Source of the DNA: Caryophanon tenue
Lineage (GTDB): Bacteria > Bacillota > Bacilli > Bacillales_A > Planococcaceae
Direction: 5' to 3'
Length of the DNA stretch: 64,000 nucleotides
NCBI RefSeq assembly: GCF_001700315.1
Contig: NZ_MASJ01000014.1
Location: 1 to 64,000 of the forward strand
The notes under the pieces were generated by a model. That model saw only the letters and a program-made list of their open reading frames with translations, did no database searches and was not told the DNA's origin. The position numbers were made by a program, and so were the translations under genes. This document shows, one piece after another, positions 1 to 8,068 of the stretch; positions within the stretch are counted from its first letter, which is position 1; the number at the start of each line of letters is the position of its first letter.

Positions 1-79
1 CATCATCGTCATCATCGTCATCGTCGTCATCATCGTCGTCATCATCGTCATCATCATCGTCATCATCGTCATCATCGTC
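1..79 (-). repeat. GAY trinucleotide run encoding poly-Asp
   Basis: Twenty-six consecutive GAT/GAC codons (read on the minus strand, positions 79 down to 2) form a trinucleotide microsatellite inside the SLH protein gene. Length changes by slippage would keep the reading frame. The run continues past the left edge. Confidence 0.9.
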
Positions 80-736
80 ACGACTATAAATATAATCTAG
101 GTCATCCCAATCGTCCCAGTCATCCCATAAATCATCTTCTTGATTTTGACGTTTCATATCAATTACGCGTTCTAAAAATGCAGCAAGATGTCCGCGCGTC
201 ACTTGGTTATTCGGTAAATAATAACCTTCATTTGTTGTAATATTTAACGCGCCAATTGTTCCAGCATATAAAATCGTTTCCTCTGCCTTCACATCTTTAA
301 AGCTTTTTAGCTGTGCTGCGCGTAATTCGAAAGCCTTTACTAAAATTTTCGCCATTTGTGCACGTGTTAAGTTTTTATTTGGATTGAAGCGCTCACCATT
401 ATTGAACACACCAAGTTCTGTTAGTTTTGCAATCGCAGCGTAATGACTATTGGAAGGGTCAATATCTTTAAAGGCAGGCTTCTTATAGTTGTTTACATCT
501 AGCTTTAACGCGTTCGCAATAAGTGTCGCAGATTGTGCACGTGTCACATTTTGCGATGCACGGTATGTACCGTCTTCGAATCCTCGAATGACGCCTTTAT
601 GCGCCAATTTATGTATTTCATTATAAAAATTATGTTGTTTTGGCACGTCTTTAAACGTGCTATTTGCAGAAGCGGGTGTAATCGCCGTTGTTAACAATAT
701 TGTAGAAAGAGCGGCGAATGCGAATGTTTTCTTCAT
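1..736 (-). CDS. SLH-domain surface protein with poly-aspartate tail (C-terminus beyond window)
   Basis: Starts at ATG 736-734 behind an AGGAGGA ribosome binding site and has no stop before the window edge, so at least 245 codons are present. The N-terminus is a signal peptide (MKKTFAFAALSTILLTTA, cleavage near ASA). Three SLH repeats follow (about residues 28-195), with recognisable TRAQSA and LTRAQMAK motifs, as used to bind secondary cell-wall polymer. After the SLH region the chain becomes acidic, with W-D-D repeats and then 26 consecutive Asp codons, mixed GAT/GAC, reaching the edge. SLH anchoring is family knowledge; cation binding by the Asp tail is only a guess. Confidence 0.88.
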   Translation of the reverse strand, partial: MKKTFAFAALSTILLTTAITPASANSTFKDVPKQHNFYNEIHKLAHKGVIRGFEDGTYRASQNVTRAQSATLIANALKLDVNNYKKPAFKDIDPSNSHYAAIAKLTELGVFNNGERFNPNKNLTRAQMAKILVKAFELRAAQLKSFKDVKAEETILYAGTIGALNITTNEGYYLPNNQVTRGHLAAFLERVIDMKRQNQEDDLWDDWDDWDDLDYIYSRDDDDDDDDDDDDDDDDDDDDDDDDDD

Positions 737-897
737 AAAAATTCCTCCTAATCATATAAAACTATTAACATCTTACCTATTTTTAGTATATATAAATGAT
801 TTTAAGGATTAATTTAACATAAAATTTACATCAGCTTAACAAAAATGTATATGAAAATCCTTTTCAAAAAAACTAGCAACTGAATCCATTGCTAGAG

Positions 898-1725
898 CTA
901 ACGTACATCGAGTAGACGTAAAATAGACTGCGCCTGTTGTAAATGTAAACGCATAACATATTGGCTTGCTTGCATTAAAATACTCGCTTTTATAAAATTC
1001 ATCATTTCTTTTGCAATATCCGTATCCCGTATACGTGATTCAGCCGCTGTTAAGTTTTCTGAAGTGTTCATTACATTATTATAGGCGTGCTCCATACGAT
1101 TTTGGTATGCACCGAGGCGTGAGCGTTCACGTGATACATGCCCAATGCCATCATCTACAGCTGTTATCTCTTTTTCGGCAGCTTCTCTCGTTGCGATAGA
1201 AGCAGACTGTAAACCAATCGCATCCGCACCCATATCGTTTAAAAATAAGTCAATCGTTTGCCCACTATTTGCACCTGCTTGAATTTTTAACGAGGTAGCA
1301 CTGTAGTCGCCGTTTAGCAATGTACGTGTATTAAATTCGGTTTGTGTAGAAACACGACTAATTTCTTTTTTTAGTTCTTGAAACTCTAAATCAATTTGCT
1401 CGCGGTCCGTATCTGTTAATGTATCGCTTGCAGCCTGTACAGAAAGCTCGCGCATCCGTTGTAACATCGCATGTGTTTCACTTAGTGCACCGTCTGCTGT
1501 CTGTACGAGGGCAATACCATCTTGAATGTTTTTACCCGCCATATTTAAGCTGCGAATTTGTGCGCGCATTTTTTCAGAAATCGCAAGGCCAGCAGCGTCA
1601 TCAGCAGCACTGTTGATGCGATAACCTGTTGAGAGTCGTAGCATGGATTGATTCATTGTCTGTGTATGACGATTGTAATTCGAAATCATCATTTTCCCAA
1701 TACTGCTCCACGTGCCGATACGCAT
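898..1725 (-). CDS. flagellin
   Basis: A 275-residue flagellin. The start is placed at ATG 1725 (MRIGTWSS) rather than the in-frame ATG at 1737, because flagellins begin MRI and the AAAGGA element then has usable spacing. The N-terminal D0/D1 signature is clear: LRLSTGYRINSAADDAAGLAISEKM, followed by GIALVQTADGAL and MRELSVQAA. The C-terminal D1/D0 part has RIRDTDIAKEM and ends SILRLLDVR, close to the usual VLQLLR end. The central variable region is short, as in Bacillus Hag. It would be exported by the flagellar type III system and polymerise into the filament. No other flagellar gene is nearby, so it may be a secondary flagellin copy. Confidence 0.93.
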   Translation of the reverse strand: MRIGTWSSIGKMMISNYNRHTQTMNQSMLRLSTGYRINSAADDAAGLAISEKMRAQIRSLNMAGKNIQDGIALVQTADGALSETHAMLQRMRELSVQAASDTLTDTDREQIDLEFQELKKEISRVSTQTEFNTRTLLNGDYSATSLKIQAGANSGQTIDLFLNDMGADAIGLQSASIATREAAEKEITAVDDGIGHVSRERSRLGAYQNRMEHAYNNVMNTSENLTAAESRIRDTDIAKEMMNFIKASILMQASQYVMRLHLQQAQSILRLLDVR

Positions 1726-1756
1726 TTGCCTCACCATCCTTTTGTTTTATAATATG

Positions 1757-1762
1757 TATCGG
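1757..1762 (-). promoter_or_regulatory. possible sigma-D (flagellar) -10 element upstream of flagellin
   Basis: On the minus strand, CCGATA lies about 30 bases before the flagellin start, resembling the core of the sigma-D -10 element (GCCGATAT). The matching -35 (TAAA 15 bases upstream) is poor, so this is a suggestion only. Confidence 0.35.
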
Positions 1763-2015
1763 TATGTTTTATTATTTTTCAAATAATATGCATAATAATA
1801 GTCTTTTTATCACTTCTGTTATTATTCAATGCAATCATTATGTGTCAAATAACATAGTTCGTGTCGAAAACTAACTGCGTATGCATCATTTATCCTTCTA
1901 AATGTTTCATCATATGTAATCATTGGTTCTTTTTTCATTATTTTTAGTACAAAGTGTTGAGCTGGTAAATCATGTATGCTATGTTGAACATAAATTGAAG
2001 TCAAGGAGGACGTGC

Positions 2016-3914
2016 ATGAACTATTCAAAAATCTTCTTTATTCTTATGCTATGTTGCTTATTATGTGTGCCGATGTCGGTGTCCGCTAATGAAAAATATA
2101 GTGCAGCAGGAAGCCATGCGAAGTCACTACTATTTTTAGAGTCAAAAGGCATCCCTGACTTAGAACGCTTTGGTCGTTCTGTCACACGCGCTGAATTTGC
2201 AATGTACATGGTGCGCGCATTACAATTACCGACGATGGTATCAGGCCGAAAATATAGCGATGTGGGTGCTTCACACATTTATTATGAAGATATTCAAACC
2301 GCAACAGCTGCAGGAATTATTCAGGGCGATACAACGACTGGAAAATTCAACCCGTCTGCACCGATTTCGCGTATTCATATGGTACGTATGATTACAAACG
2401 CGTTAGAGCTAGTCAATATTGTACCAACTTCAGCGAAGAACCCTAATTTTAGTGATACGAAAGGGGTAAGTGCTGATTATGCGAAACGTATTATGACGAC
2501 GTATAATTTAGGCATCATTACGGGGGATATGGCGACTGGACAATTTAATCCGTTTAAAAATGCGACAGTTGCGCAATCTGCAACCTTTATTACACGTTTT
2601 TACGATGTGATTGACCGACAAAAGAAATGGTATAGTGTCGCAGATATTGTCAGTGGGAATCTTCAGTTAAAAGGTTATTACACAAGTTTCAACAGTGCGA
2701 AAAATGCGCTAAAGGAAGGGCAAATTATTTTATATAAAGATAAAGTTCGTTATATGAATGATGGCATCGTGTATTTTACAAAGTATAATACGATGTTTAT
2801 TGAGTCAACATATTCTGATAACGACGCGATGTCACTTTTATCGAGTACGGAAGCCATGTACGTATCAAGTACGGAAAAAGGTGTAACAGTCCAAATTGGC
2901 GATTTACAGCAAACGTATACGCATGAAGAAGTATCGCTTATTCCAACTGAATTAACATCCGTGCCACGTTCCTATTACATAGTGGATAGTGGAGAGCTTG
3001 TGCATTATGAATATAAACATGTGTTAAAACGTTATGAGCCTGCGTATATTGTAGGTGCTGCACCTACAAAACTTACAGTAGGGCAGCGTTACTACAGTGT
3101 AGATGGCATTACATTTTATAATCAAAAAGCACAAGTGGTAGGCAATTTTTATAACTACTATCAATATATGCCGTTCCGTGTAGCCACTAAATATACAGCC
3201 AATCAGCTGAATGAAATGATTAGTACATTATTAGTTGAAGCTGAAAAGAAAGGCTACAAACATGCGACAACGCAAAGTAAACTAATTGGGCTAGGGCAAG
3301 CGCTAAAAGATGCAGAGCAAACATATCATATGAATGCGATGGCTTTATTAGCGATGGCTACGTATGAGAGCAACTATGGTATGAGTGAACAAGCACAAAA
3401 ACACAATAATCTTATTGGTACAGCTGCAGTGCTTTCACAATACGGCAAAGCAAATTATCGTTCACCATCTCTGAATATTCAACAGATGGCACAATATTTT
3501 TCAGATGAGTATGTGACGCCTTATCGTAGCCAAATTGATAAAAAGCGAAAATCTGGACATGGCGCTGTGCTTGGCTCAAAAGCAGTGGGCATGAATAAAA
3601 AGTATACGGCAAATCCATTTTGGGGCGCACAAGTTGCGAGTATTTATTATCGATTAGATAAACAATTCGGCAACAAAGATGCGCAACAGCAGGTGAAGGT
3701 TGCGTTTACCGCTGCGCCAAAAGCTTCGTCATTGCCAACATATGAAACAGCAGATACGAGAGGTAAAATTGCGTTTGAATATCGTAATTTTGGGCTGCCA
3801 GTAGCCGTTGTTCAAATTGGTGAGTCATTTACGAAAATTATTGCTGACGATGACCGCTTCACACATGTATATATGCCATCGTCCTCATTAAAAATGATTC
3901 AAACAATTCAATAA
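2016..3914 (+). CDS. SLH-domain secreted N-acetylglucosaminidase (autolysin)
   Basis: 632 residues from ATG 2016, chosen because AAGGAGG lies nine bases upstream and the signal peptide (MNYSKIFFILMLCCLL..., cleavage near VSA) starts there. Three SLH repeats occupy about residues 30-210, with VTRAEFAMYMVRAL in the first. The C-terminal third (about 420-560) resembles LytD/GH73-type glucosaminidases: the ALLAMATYESNYG stretch with its glutamate, HNNLIG, and a GYG-less catalytic core ending ANPFWGAQVASIYY. The middle is a beta-rich region of unknown role. It is probably a wall-bound autolysin involved in growth or cell separation. It is monocistronic with its own terminator. Confidence 0.85.
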   Translation: MNYSKIFFILMLCCLLCVPMSVSANEKYSAAGSHAKSLLFLESKGIPDLERFGRSVTRAEFAMYMVRALQLPTMVSGRKYSDVGASHIYYEDIQTATAAGIIQGDTTTGKFNPSAPISRIHMVRMITNALELVNIVPTSAKNPNFSDTKGVSADYAKRIMTTYNLGIITGDMATGQFNPFKNATVAQSATFITRFYDVIDRQKKWYSVADIVSGNLQLKGYYTSFNSAKNALKEGQIILYKDKVRYMNDGIVYFTKYNTMFIESTYSDNDAMSLLSSTEAMYVSSTEKGVTVQIGDLQQTYTHEEVSLIPTELTSVPRSYYIVDSGELVHYEYKHVLKRYEPAYIVGAAPTKLTVGQRYYSVDGITFYNQKAQVVGNFYNYYQYMPFRVATKYTANQLNEMISTLLVEAEKKGYKHATTQSKLIGLGQALKDAEQTYHMNAMALLAMATYESNYGMSEQAQKHNNLIGTAAVLSQYGKANYRSPSLNIQQMAQYFSDEYVTPYRSQIDKKRKSGHGAVLGSKAVGMNKKYTANPFWGAQVASIYYRLDKQFGNKDAQQQVKVAFTAAPKASSLPTYETADTRGKIAFEYRNFGLPVAVVQIGESFTKIIADDDRFTHVYMPSSSLKMIQTIQ

Positions 3915-3922
3915 AATGAAAG

Positions 3923-3956
3923 GGTGTTTTAGAACAGTTTCTAAAACACCTTTTTT
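3923..3956 (+). terminator. intrinsic terminator after SLH-glucosaminidase
   Basis: A 12-bp perfect stem (GGTGTTTTAGAA with TTCTAAAACACC), a 4-base loop and six T residues directly downstream of the stop codon. Confidence 0.92.
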
Positions 3957-4124
3957 GTTTGTTTCATTAAACATTCACCAAAGAAAGTGTTGGTATAGCA
4001 AGGATATACGCAATATTTAAAAAGTCTGAAAAATTATGAATAAATAGTTGACGTGTATTACTATCTGTATTATTATTAATTCAACAACAAAAACTGTTAT
4101 AACACAGTTAACTTAGAGGAGGTC

Positions 4125-4271
4125 ATGATGATGACACAATATACAGATGGCTATGAATTTTATAAAAAGATGTGCGAGGAGCACGGAATGGCACCGATTA
4201 ATTTCCGACTATATGTAAAACAACTTTCGACTGAACAATTAATGGCATTTAACTGCCAAGCGAAAGGGTGA
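4125..4271 (+). CDS. small protein A of a tandem paralogous pair (48 aa)
   Basis: A 48-residue ORF starting at ATG 4125 behind a strong AGAGGAGG ribosome binding site; two further in-frame ATG codons follow at once. It encodes TDGYEFYKKMCEEHGMAPIN and then a YVKQLSTEQLMAF motif. The next ORF, six bases downstream, encodes a clearly related protein (shared pattern Y..M C...G..PIN...Y..QLSTEQ), so selection on the amino-acid sequence is likely. No signal peptide or membrane segment. I do not recognise the family. Confidence 0.7.
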   Translation: MMMTQYTDGYEFYKKMCEEHGMAPINFRLYVKQLSTEQLMAFNCQAKG

Positions 4272-4276
4272 GCCAC

Positions 4277-4435
4277 ATGAACGACTATCGATTTGCGTAT
4301 GAACGTTATACAATGGCATGTAACCGTTATGGAATAGAACCGATTAATTATCATTACTTTATGTTACAGCTTTCTACAGAACAAATGACTGCGTATTTAG
4401 CGCAAGAGGGATGTGAGGAAATCGCTTATAACTGA
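4277..4435 (+). CDS. small protein B of a tandem paralogous pair (52 aa)
   Basis: A 52-residue ORF, ATG 4277 to TGA 4435, beginning MNDYRFAYERYTMACNRYG and carrying EPINY and LQLSTEQMTAY, which align without gaps with the preceding 48-residue protein. It lies six bases after that gene and ahead of a hairpin terminator, so the two form a bicistronic unit. Both have a single conserved Cys in the M-C/A-C position. Function unknown. Confidence 0.7.
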   Translation: MNDYRFAYERYTMACNRYGIEPINYHYFMLQLSTEQMTAYLAQEGCEEIAYN

Positions 4436-4476
4436 TACAGATGCCGTCGTCTTTGTCCGTGAATTAAATACACCAT

Positions 4477-4523
4477 AAAAAAGAAACGAACATCGTGTAT
4501 AACACATATGTCGTTTCTTTTTT
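4477..4523. terminator. bidirectional hairpin terminator after the small-protein pair
   Basis: AAAAAAGAAACGA pairs perfectly with TCGTTTCTTTTTT across a 21-base loop region that itself contains short complementary stretches. It gives a U-tract in both directions. Confidence 0.75.
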
Positions 4524-4675
4524 ATATGCATTCAAACAGGCGTCTACTCTTCCTTTTCGGGAAAAAATCCGTTATGCTTAGTTGTATATATCTCGCAAAA
4601 TTATGTTATTTTTATACATCGTATGACTATTACGCAGTACAGCGAGTAGATTGTCGGACAGATTGGAGGCGTATC

Positions 4676-6370
4676 ATGACCGAATCACATCTACCTAAAC
4701 CTTTTCCATCTTCTACAAAAGATTTCCAACAGCTTTATTATGCAGTTGACAATATGATTACCGCATTAGTCGTTGATCGCTACGGCATTATTACGTATGC
4801 GAATGAAAGCTTCTGTAAAATTGCTCAATATAACGTTGAAGAATTAATTGGTACAAATTATGAACGTTTATTTTCAACGTACCATGACCAACTATTTTTC
4901 ACAAATATACGCAAAGCTGTGCAACAAGACTATATATGGCAAGGTGAAATATGCAGTGAAGCGAAAGATAATTCGCTTTTTTGGTTAGAAGCCTCTGTTT
5001 CACCTATTTTTAATGAGTATGGTCGACTTATTTATTATGTCGCTGTTTTTACAGATGTTATGGAGCAGCGAAATATCGCAGCGGTCACGAAACAGGCAAA
5101 TCACGATAGCTTAACAGGTTTACCGAGCCGTAAAAGCTTACAAGCTCGTATCGAAAATGAAATGGAATATAGCACAAGGAACGGACAAGCTTTTGCGGTG
5201 TTTGATATGGATATTAACCGCTTTAAAAGCATTAACGATGGCTTAGGTCATACAATAGGTGACCAATTTTTAATTGAAGTATCGGAACGATTAATGTCGA
5301 TTGACCCGATTGGTAATTCATTTTACCGACAAGGTGCGGATGAGTTTGCATTTATTTTAACGGATTTATCGCAACTAGATACGATGGCACTGAAAATTAT
5401 GGACCAATTTAAAAAGCCCTTTGTCATTGACGGGCATAAGTTCTATTCAAGCGTTAGTATCGGCATCGCGAAGTATCCAGCACATGCAACAGATGCAGAG
5501 TCGTTAATGAATAATGCAGATGTGGCCATGTTATTAGCGAAAGAACGTAAAGGCAATAATTACTTCGTCTTTAATGCCTCTCTAGAAGCGCACGAAATGA
5601 AAGATATTACGTTAGAAACGAAATTATACGACGCGTTACGTTTAGAACAGTTGGCGTTACATTATCAGCCTAAAATTGATATTGCGACAGGAAAACTGAT
5701 TGGGATGGAGGCTTTGCTTCGTTGGCATGATGAAGAGTTAGGTTTTATTCCACCAGACCGCTTCATCCCATTTGCTGAAGAAACGGGTTTAATTATCCCG
5801 ATTGGCGAATGGGTTCTACAACGCGCATGCCTCGATGTAAAAGGCTGGAACGATTTATTTGACTTAAATTTGCGCGTAGCTGTCAACTTTTCACCGATTC
5901 AGCTAGCGTTGCCGAATATTATCGAGATGATTCAAAATGTATTGCATAGCACAAATGTAGATCCGTCCTTTGTAGAAATTGAAATTACGGAAATGAGCAT
6001 GGTCGATTTTAATGACCAGCTGATGGAGAAACTCGCCATTATTCGTGAAATGGGCATTACGATTTCAATTGACGATTTTGGAACGGGCTATTCGTCTTTA
6101 AGTTATTTGAAAAATCTCCCTGTCGATACATTAAAAATTGACCGTGCCTTTATTATGGAAATTGGCACATCTGAAACGAATACAAATTTAGTCGGTGCGA
6201 TTATTCATTTAGCACATGCGATGAATTTAAGTGTTGTTGCAGAAGGTGTTGAACGAGAAGAGGAGTGGGCTTATTTGAAAAGTTGTGGCTGCGAGCAAGC
6301 GCAAGGCTATTATTTTAGTCGTCCACTTTCGCCAGACCTGTTCTTCCAATATGTTTTAACACAGCCATAA
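4676..6370 (+). CDS. PAS-GGDEF-EAL protein, probable c-di-GMP phosphodiesterase
   Basis: 564 residues from ATG 4676; TTGGAGGCG precedes it, and the open frame extends upstream without a better start. A PAS domain spans about residues 15-130, then a GGDEF domain (about 140-300), then an EAL domain (about 315-555). The GGDEF signature is degenerate (RQGADEF, about residue 218), suggesting it does not make c-di-GMP, though it may bind GTP. The EAL domain keeps EALLRW (about residue 344), the DDFGTGYSSLSYL motif and DTLKIDRAFI, so hydrolysis of c-di-GMP is likely. No membrane segment is seen; it should be a cytosolic PAS-tuned enzyme. Confidence 0.9.
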   Translation: MTESHLPKPFPSSTKDFQQLYYAVDNMITALVVDRYGIITYANESFCKIAQYNVEELIGTNYERLFSTYHDQLFFTNIRKAVQQDYIWQGEICSEAKDNSLFWLEASVSPIFNEYGRLIYYVAVFTDVMEQRNIAAVTKQANHDSLTGLPSRKSLQARIENEMEYSTRNGQAFAVFDMDINRFKSINDGLGHTIGDQFLIEVSERLMSIDPIGNSFYRQGADEFAFILTDLSQLDTMALKIMDQFKKPFVIDGHKFYSSVSIGIAKYPAHATDAESLMNNADVAMLLAKERKGNNYFVFNASLEAHEMKDITLETKLYDALRLEQLALHYQPKIDIATGKLIGMEALLRWHDEELGFIPPDRFIPFAEETGLIIPIGEWVLQRACLDVKGWNDLFDLNLRVAVNFSPIQLALPNIIEMIQNVLHSTNVDPSFVEIEITEMSMVDFNDQLMEKLAIIREMGITISIDDFGTGYSSLSYLKNLPVDTLKIDRAFIMEIGTSETNTNLVGAIIHLAHAMNLSVVAEGVEREEEWAYLKSCGCEQAQGYYFSRPLSPDLFFQYVLTQP

Positions 6371-6394
6371 AAAAGCATTTGAGACAACAGCAAA

Positions 6395-6431
6395 CCCCCT
6401 TCAGCAATCGAAACTGCTGAAGGGGGTTTTT
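6395..6431. terminator. convergent terminator hairpin (member of the CTTCAGCA hairpin family)
   Basis: CCCCCTTCAGCA pairs with TGCTGAAGGGGG around an 8-base loop and is followed by TTTTT. It separates the convergent PAS-GGDEF-EAL gene and the unrecognised minus-strand gene. The core CTTCAGC/GCTGAAG and 8-base loop recur at four other places in the window. Confidence 0.88.
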
Positions 6432-6474
6432 GGGCGTGTATTGCTACGCGAGCCAAAGATGCATTTTTTTATCA

Positions 6475-7932
6475 TTAATAAATCGGGTAAAACATATATA
6501 ACGGCTTTGCATAATGGTCGTAATTCAGTACGTACAGCACCATTTTCATCCGGATATACGATGTATAGCGTGCGATGTCGTCTAATACATCCTCCGTTAC
6601 GACTAAAGTATTGCTAGCGCGTAACATTAGCTCATCATCTGCACAGCGAATAAGTAGCGGGACAGGTTGATGGGGGGTCTGCAACTGCTCAAAATATTTG
6701 AGTAAATACGCTGTTTCAAGACGTGCGTAAATATTTTGGCGTAATGCATCAAATTGCACAAATTTTTTATGTGCCTCTAAAAAATCTGCGCGTAAATACA
6801 CATTGTATGCACATACAATATCCCAATGCACGAGCTTTTTATAACGGCTTAGCCAATAAAGTTCTAATGACGCACTGACAAGGCGCAATTGCTCCTCTGT
6901 AAAATGCTTCATATAGGCATCCATTTCTTTATGCGATAGCTTTTTATAGCCAAGCTTCGTGTAACGTTTTGCGGACAGTGATGGAATGCCTGTTACTAAA
7001 TGTTCGGAGCCTGGCCACTTAAAACGACCACGATCAAATTCGAAATGCTCAAATACTGGTGGCGCTTCATACGTTTCACTTGCTTGGTGCATTGGCGACT
7101 CGCTAATAAGCTGTTCATACGGCGGCATCGTTGCATCTGGTTGTTCCTCTTCTTGTGCTGTCCGTAATTCTGCCACTTCTTTAAAAGAATCTGGGTGATC
7201 AATATTGAAGTGCTGTAAAAAATATCGACTCAGTGTGCGATGAACAGCCGGGTTTATCAGGTGCTGATGCCCACGCAGACGCTCGATATGTTTAATTAAG
7301 AAAAACTCGGATAATTGCTCGTTCATCTGAAGGATGTAGCGGAAATCAATGACATCTAAGTACGCTTCAAACTCTTCTGGATGCTGTTGGATCGCTTTTG
7401 CGCGCCACGGAATATAATCCCGTAAAAAATCCTTCGATAAATGTGGATTTTTTTGATGCAAATCTTCTAAATGAAGCTCATCAAAAATGACACTTACATG
7501 ACTGGGCTCAATATGCGGATTGAAGTTTTCAGGAAACGTTAAAGCGCGAAAACCTTGTTCAATGTTAAAGCGACGCACACCAATTTGCATGGCTACCTCT
7601 TTTGGATGCCCGATTAATGAGTAAGAGCCAATGGTGCCACGCTCTTCTAATAATAAAAAAGCAAGTTCTCGGCGCTGCTCGTCCGATAATTGCGTATGTG
7701 CAGGGAATTTAACCGACGCGTAAAACTCCGGTGTTGCTTCATCAAAATAAAATTTAAATTCCCCTTGTTTATTGACGAGCGACTTTGGATGGGCATTCCG
7801 TTTCCAATACAACAAAGCGCCCGCAATTGGCGGTGCGTTTGTGAACTCAATATTCGCGATGGAAAATATTTTATGTGAAAGTGATTCGTCATAAAGAGCT
7901 TTAATAAAGTCTATTTTTTGTATCTTTAGCAT
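6475..7932 (-). CDS. unrecognised 485-residue cytosolic protein
   Basis: Start set at ATG 7932 (MLKIQKIDFIKAL), nine bases after GAAGGG; the upstream in-frame extension overlaps the divergent helD promoter region. The protein has no signal peptide or obvious membrane helix. The N-terminal part (about 15-140) looks alpha/beta and contains SYSLIGHPKEVAMQIGVRRFN. A low-complexity acidic linker (EEEQPDATMPP) near residues 255-300 separates it from a mostly helical, Tyr-rich C-terminal part. No catalytic motif was identified. It is divergent from helD with about 136 bases between starts. Confidence 0.75.
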   Translation of the reverse strand: MLKIQKIDFIKALYDESLSHKIFSIANIEFTNAPPIAGALLYWKRNAHPKSLVNKQGEFKFYFDEATPEFYASVKFPAHTQLSDEQRRELAFLLLEERGTIGSYSLIGHPKEVAMQIGVRRFNIEQGFRALTFPENFNPHIEPSHVSVIFDELHLEDLHQKNPHLSKDFLRDYIPWRAKAIQQHPEEFEAYLDVIDFRYILQMNEQLSEFFLIKHIERLRGHQHLINPAVHRTLSRYFLQHFNIDHPDSFKEVAELRTAQEEEQPDATMPPYEQLISESPMHQASETYEAPPVFEHFEFDRGRFKWPGSEHLVTGIPSLSAKRYTKLGYKKLSHKEMDAYMKHFTEEQLRLVSASLELYWLSRYKKLVHWDIVCAYNVYLRADFLEAHKKFVQFDALRQNIYARLETAYLLKYFEQLQTPHQPVPLLIRCADDELMLRASNTLVVTEDVLDDIARYTSYIRMKMVLYVLNYDHYAKPLYMFYPIY

Positions 7933-8068
7933 GCAAGACATCCCTTCAAATTCATGTTCTATTATTATAACTGATTTCCTGTTGTTTTGTATGCACTGGC
8001 TGGGGATTGTGCTTGTTTTCTCCCTAAAAATAGGCAATAATAGCAACTATGTGAAGGAGGGCTTAGCC

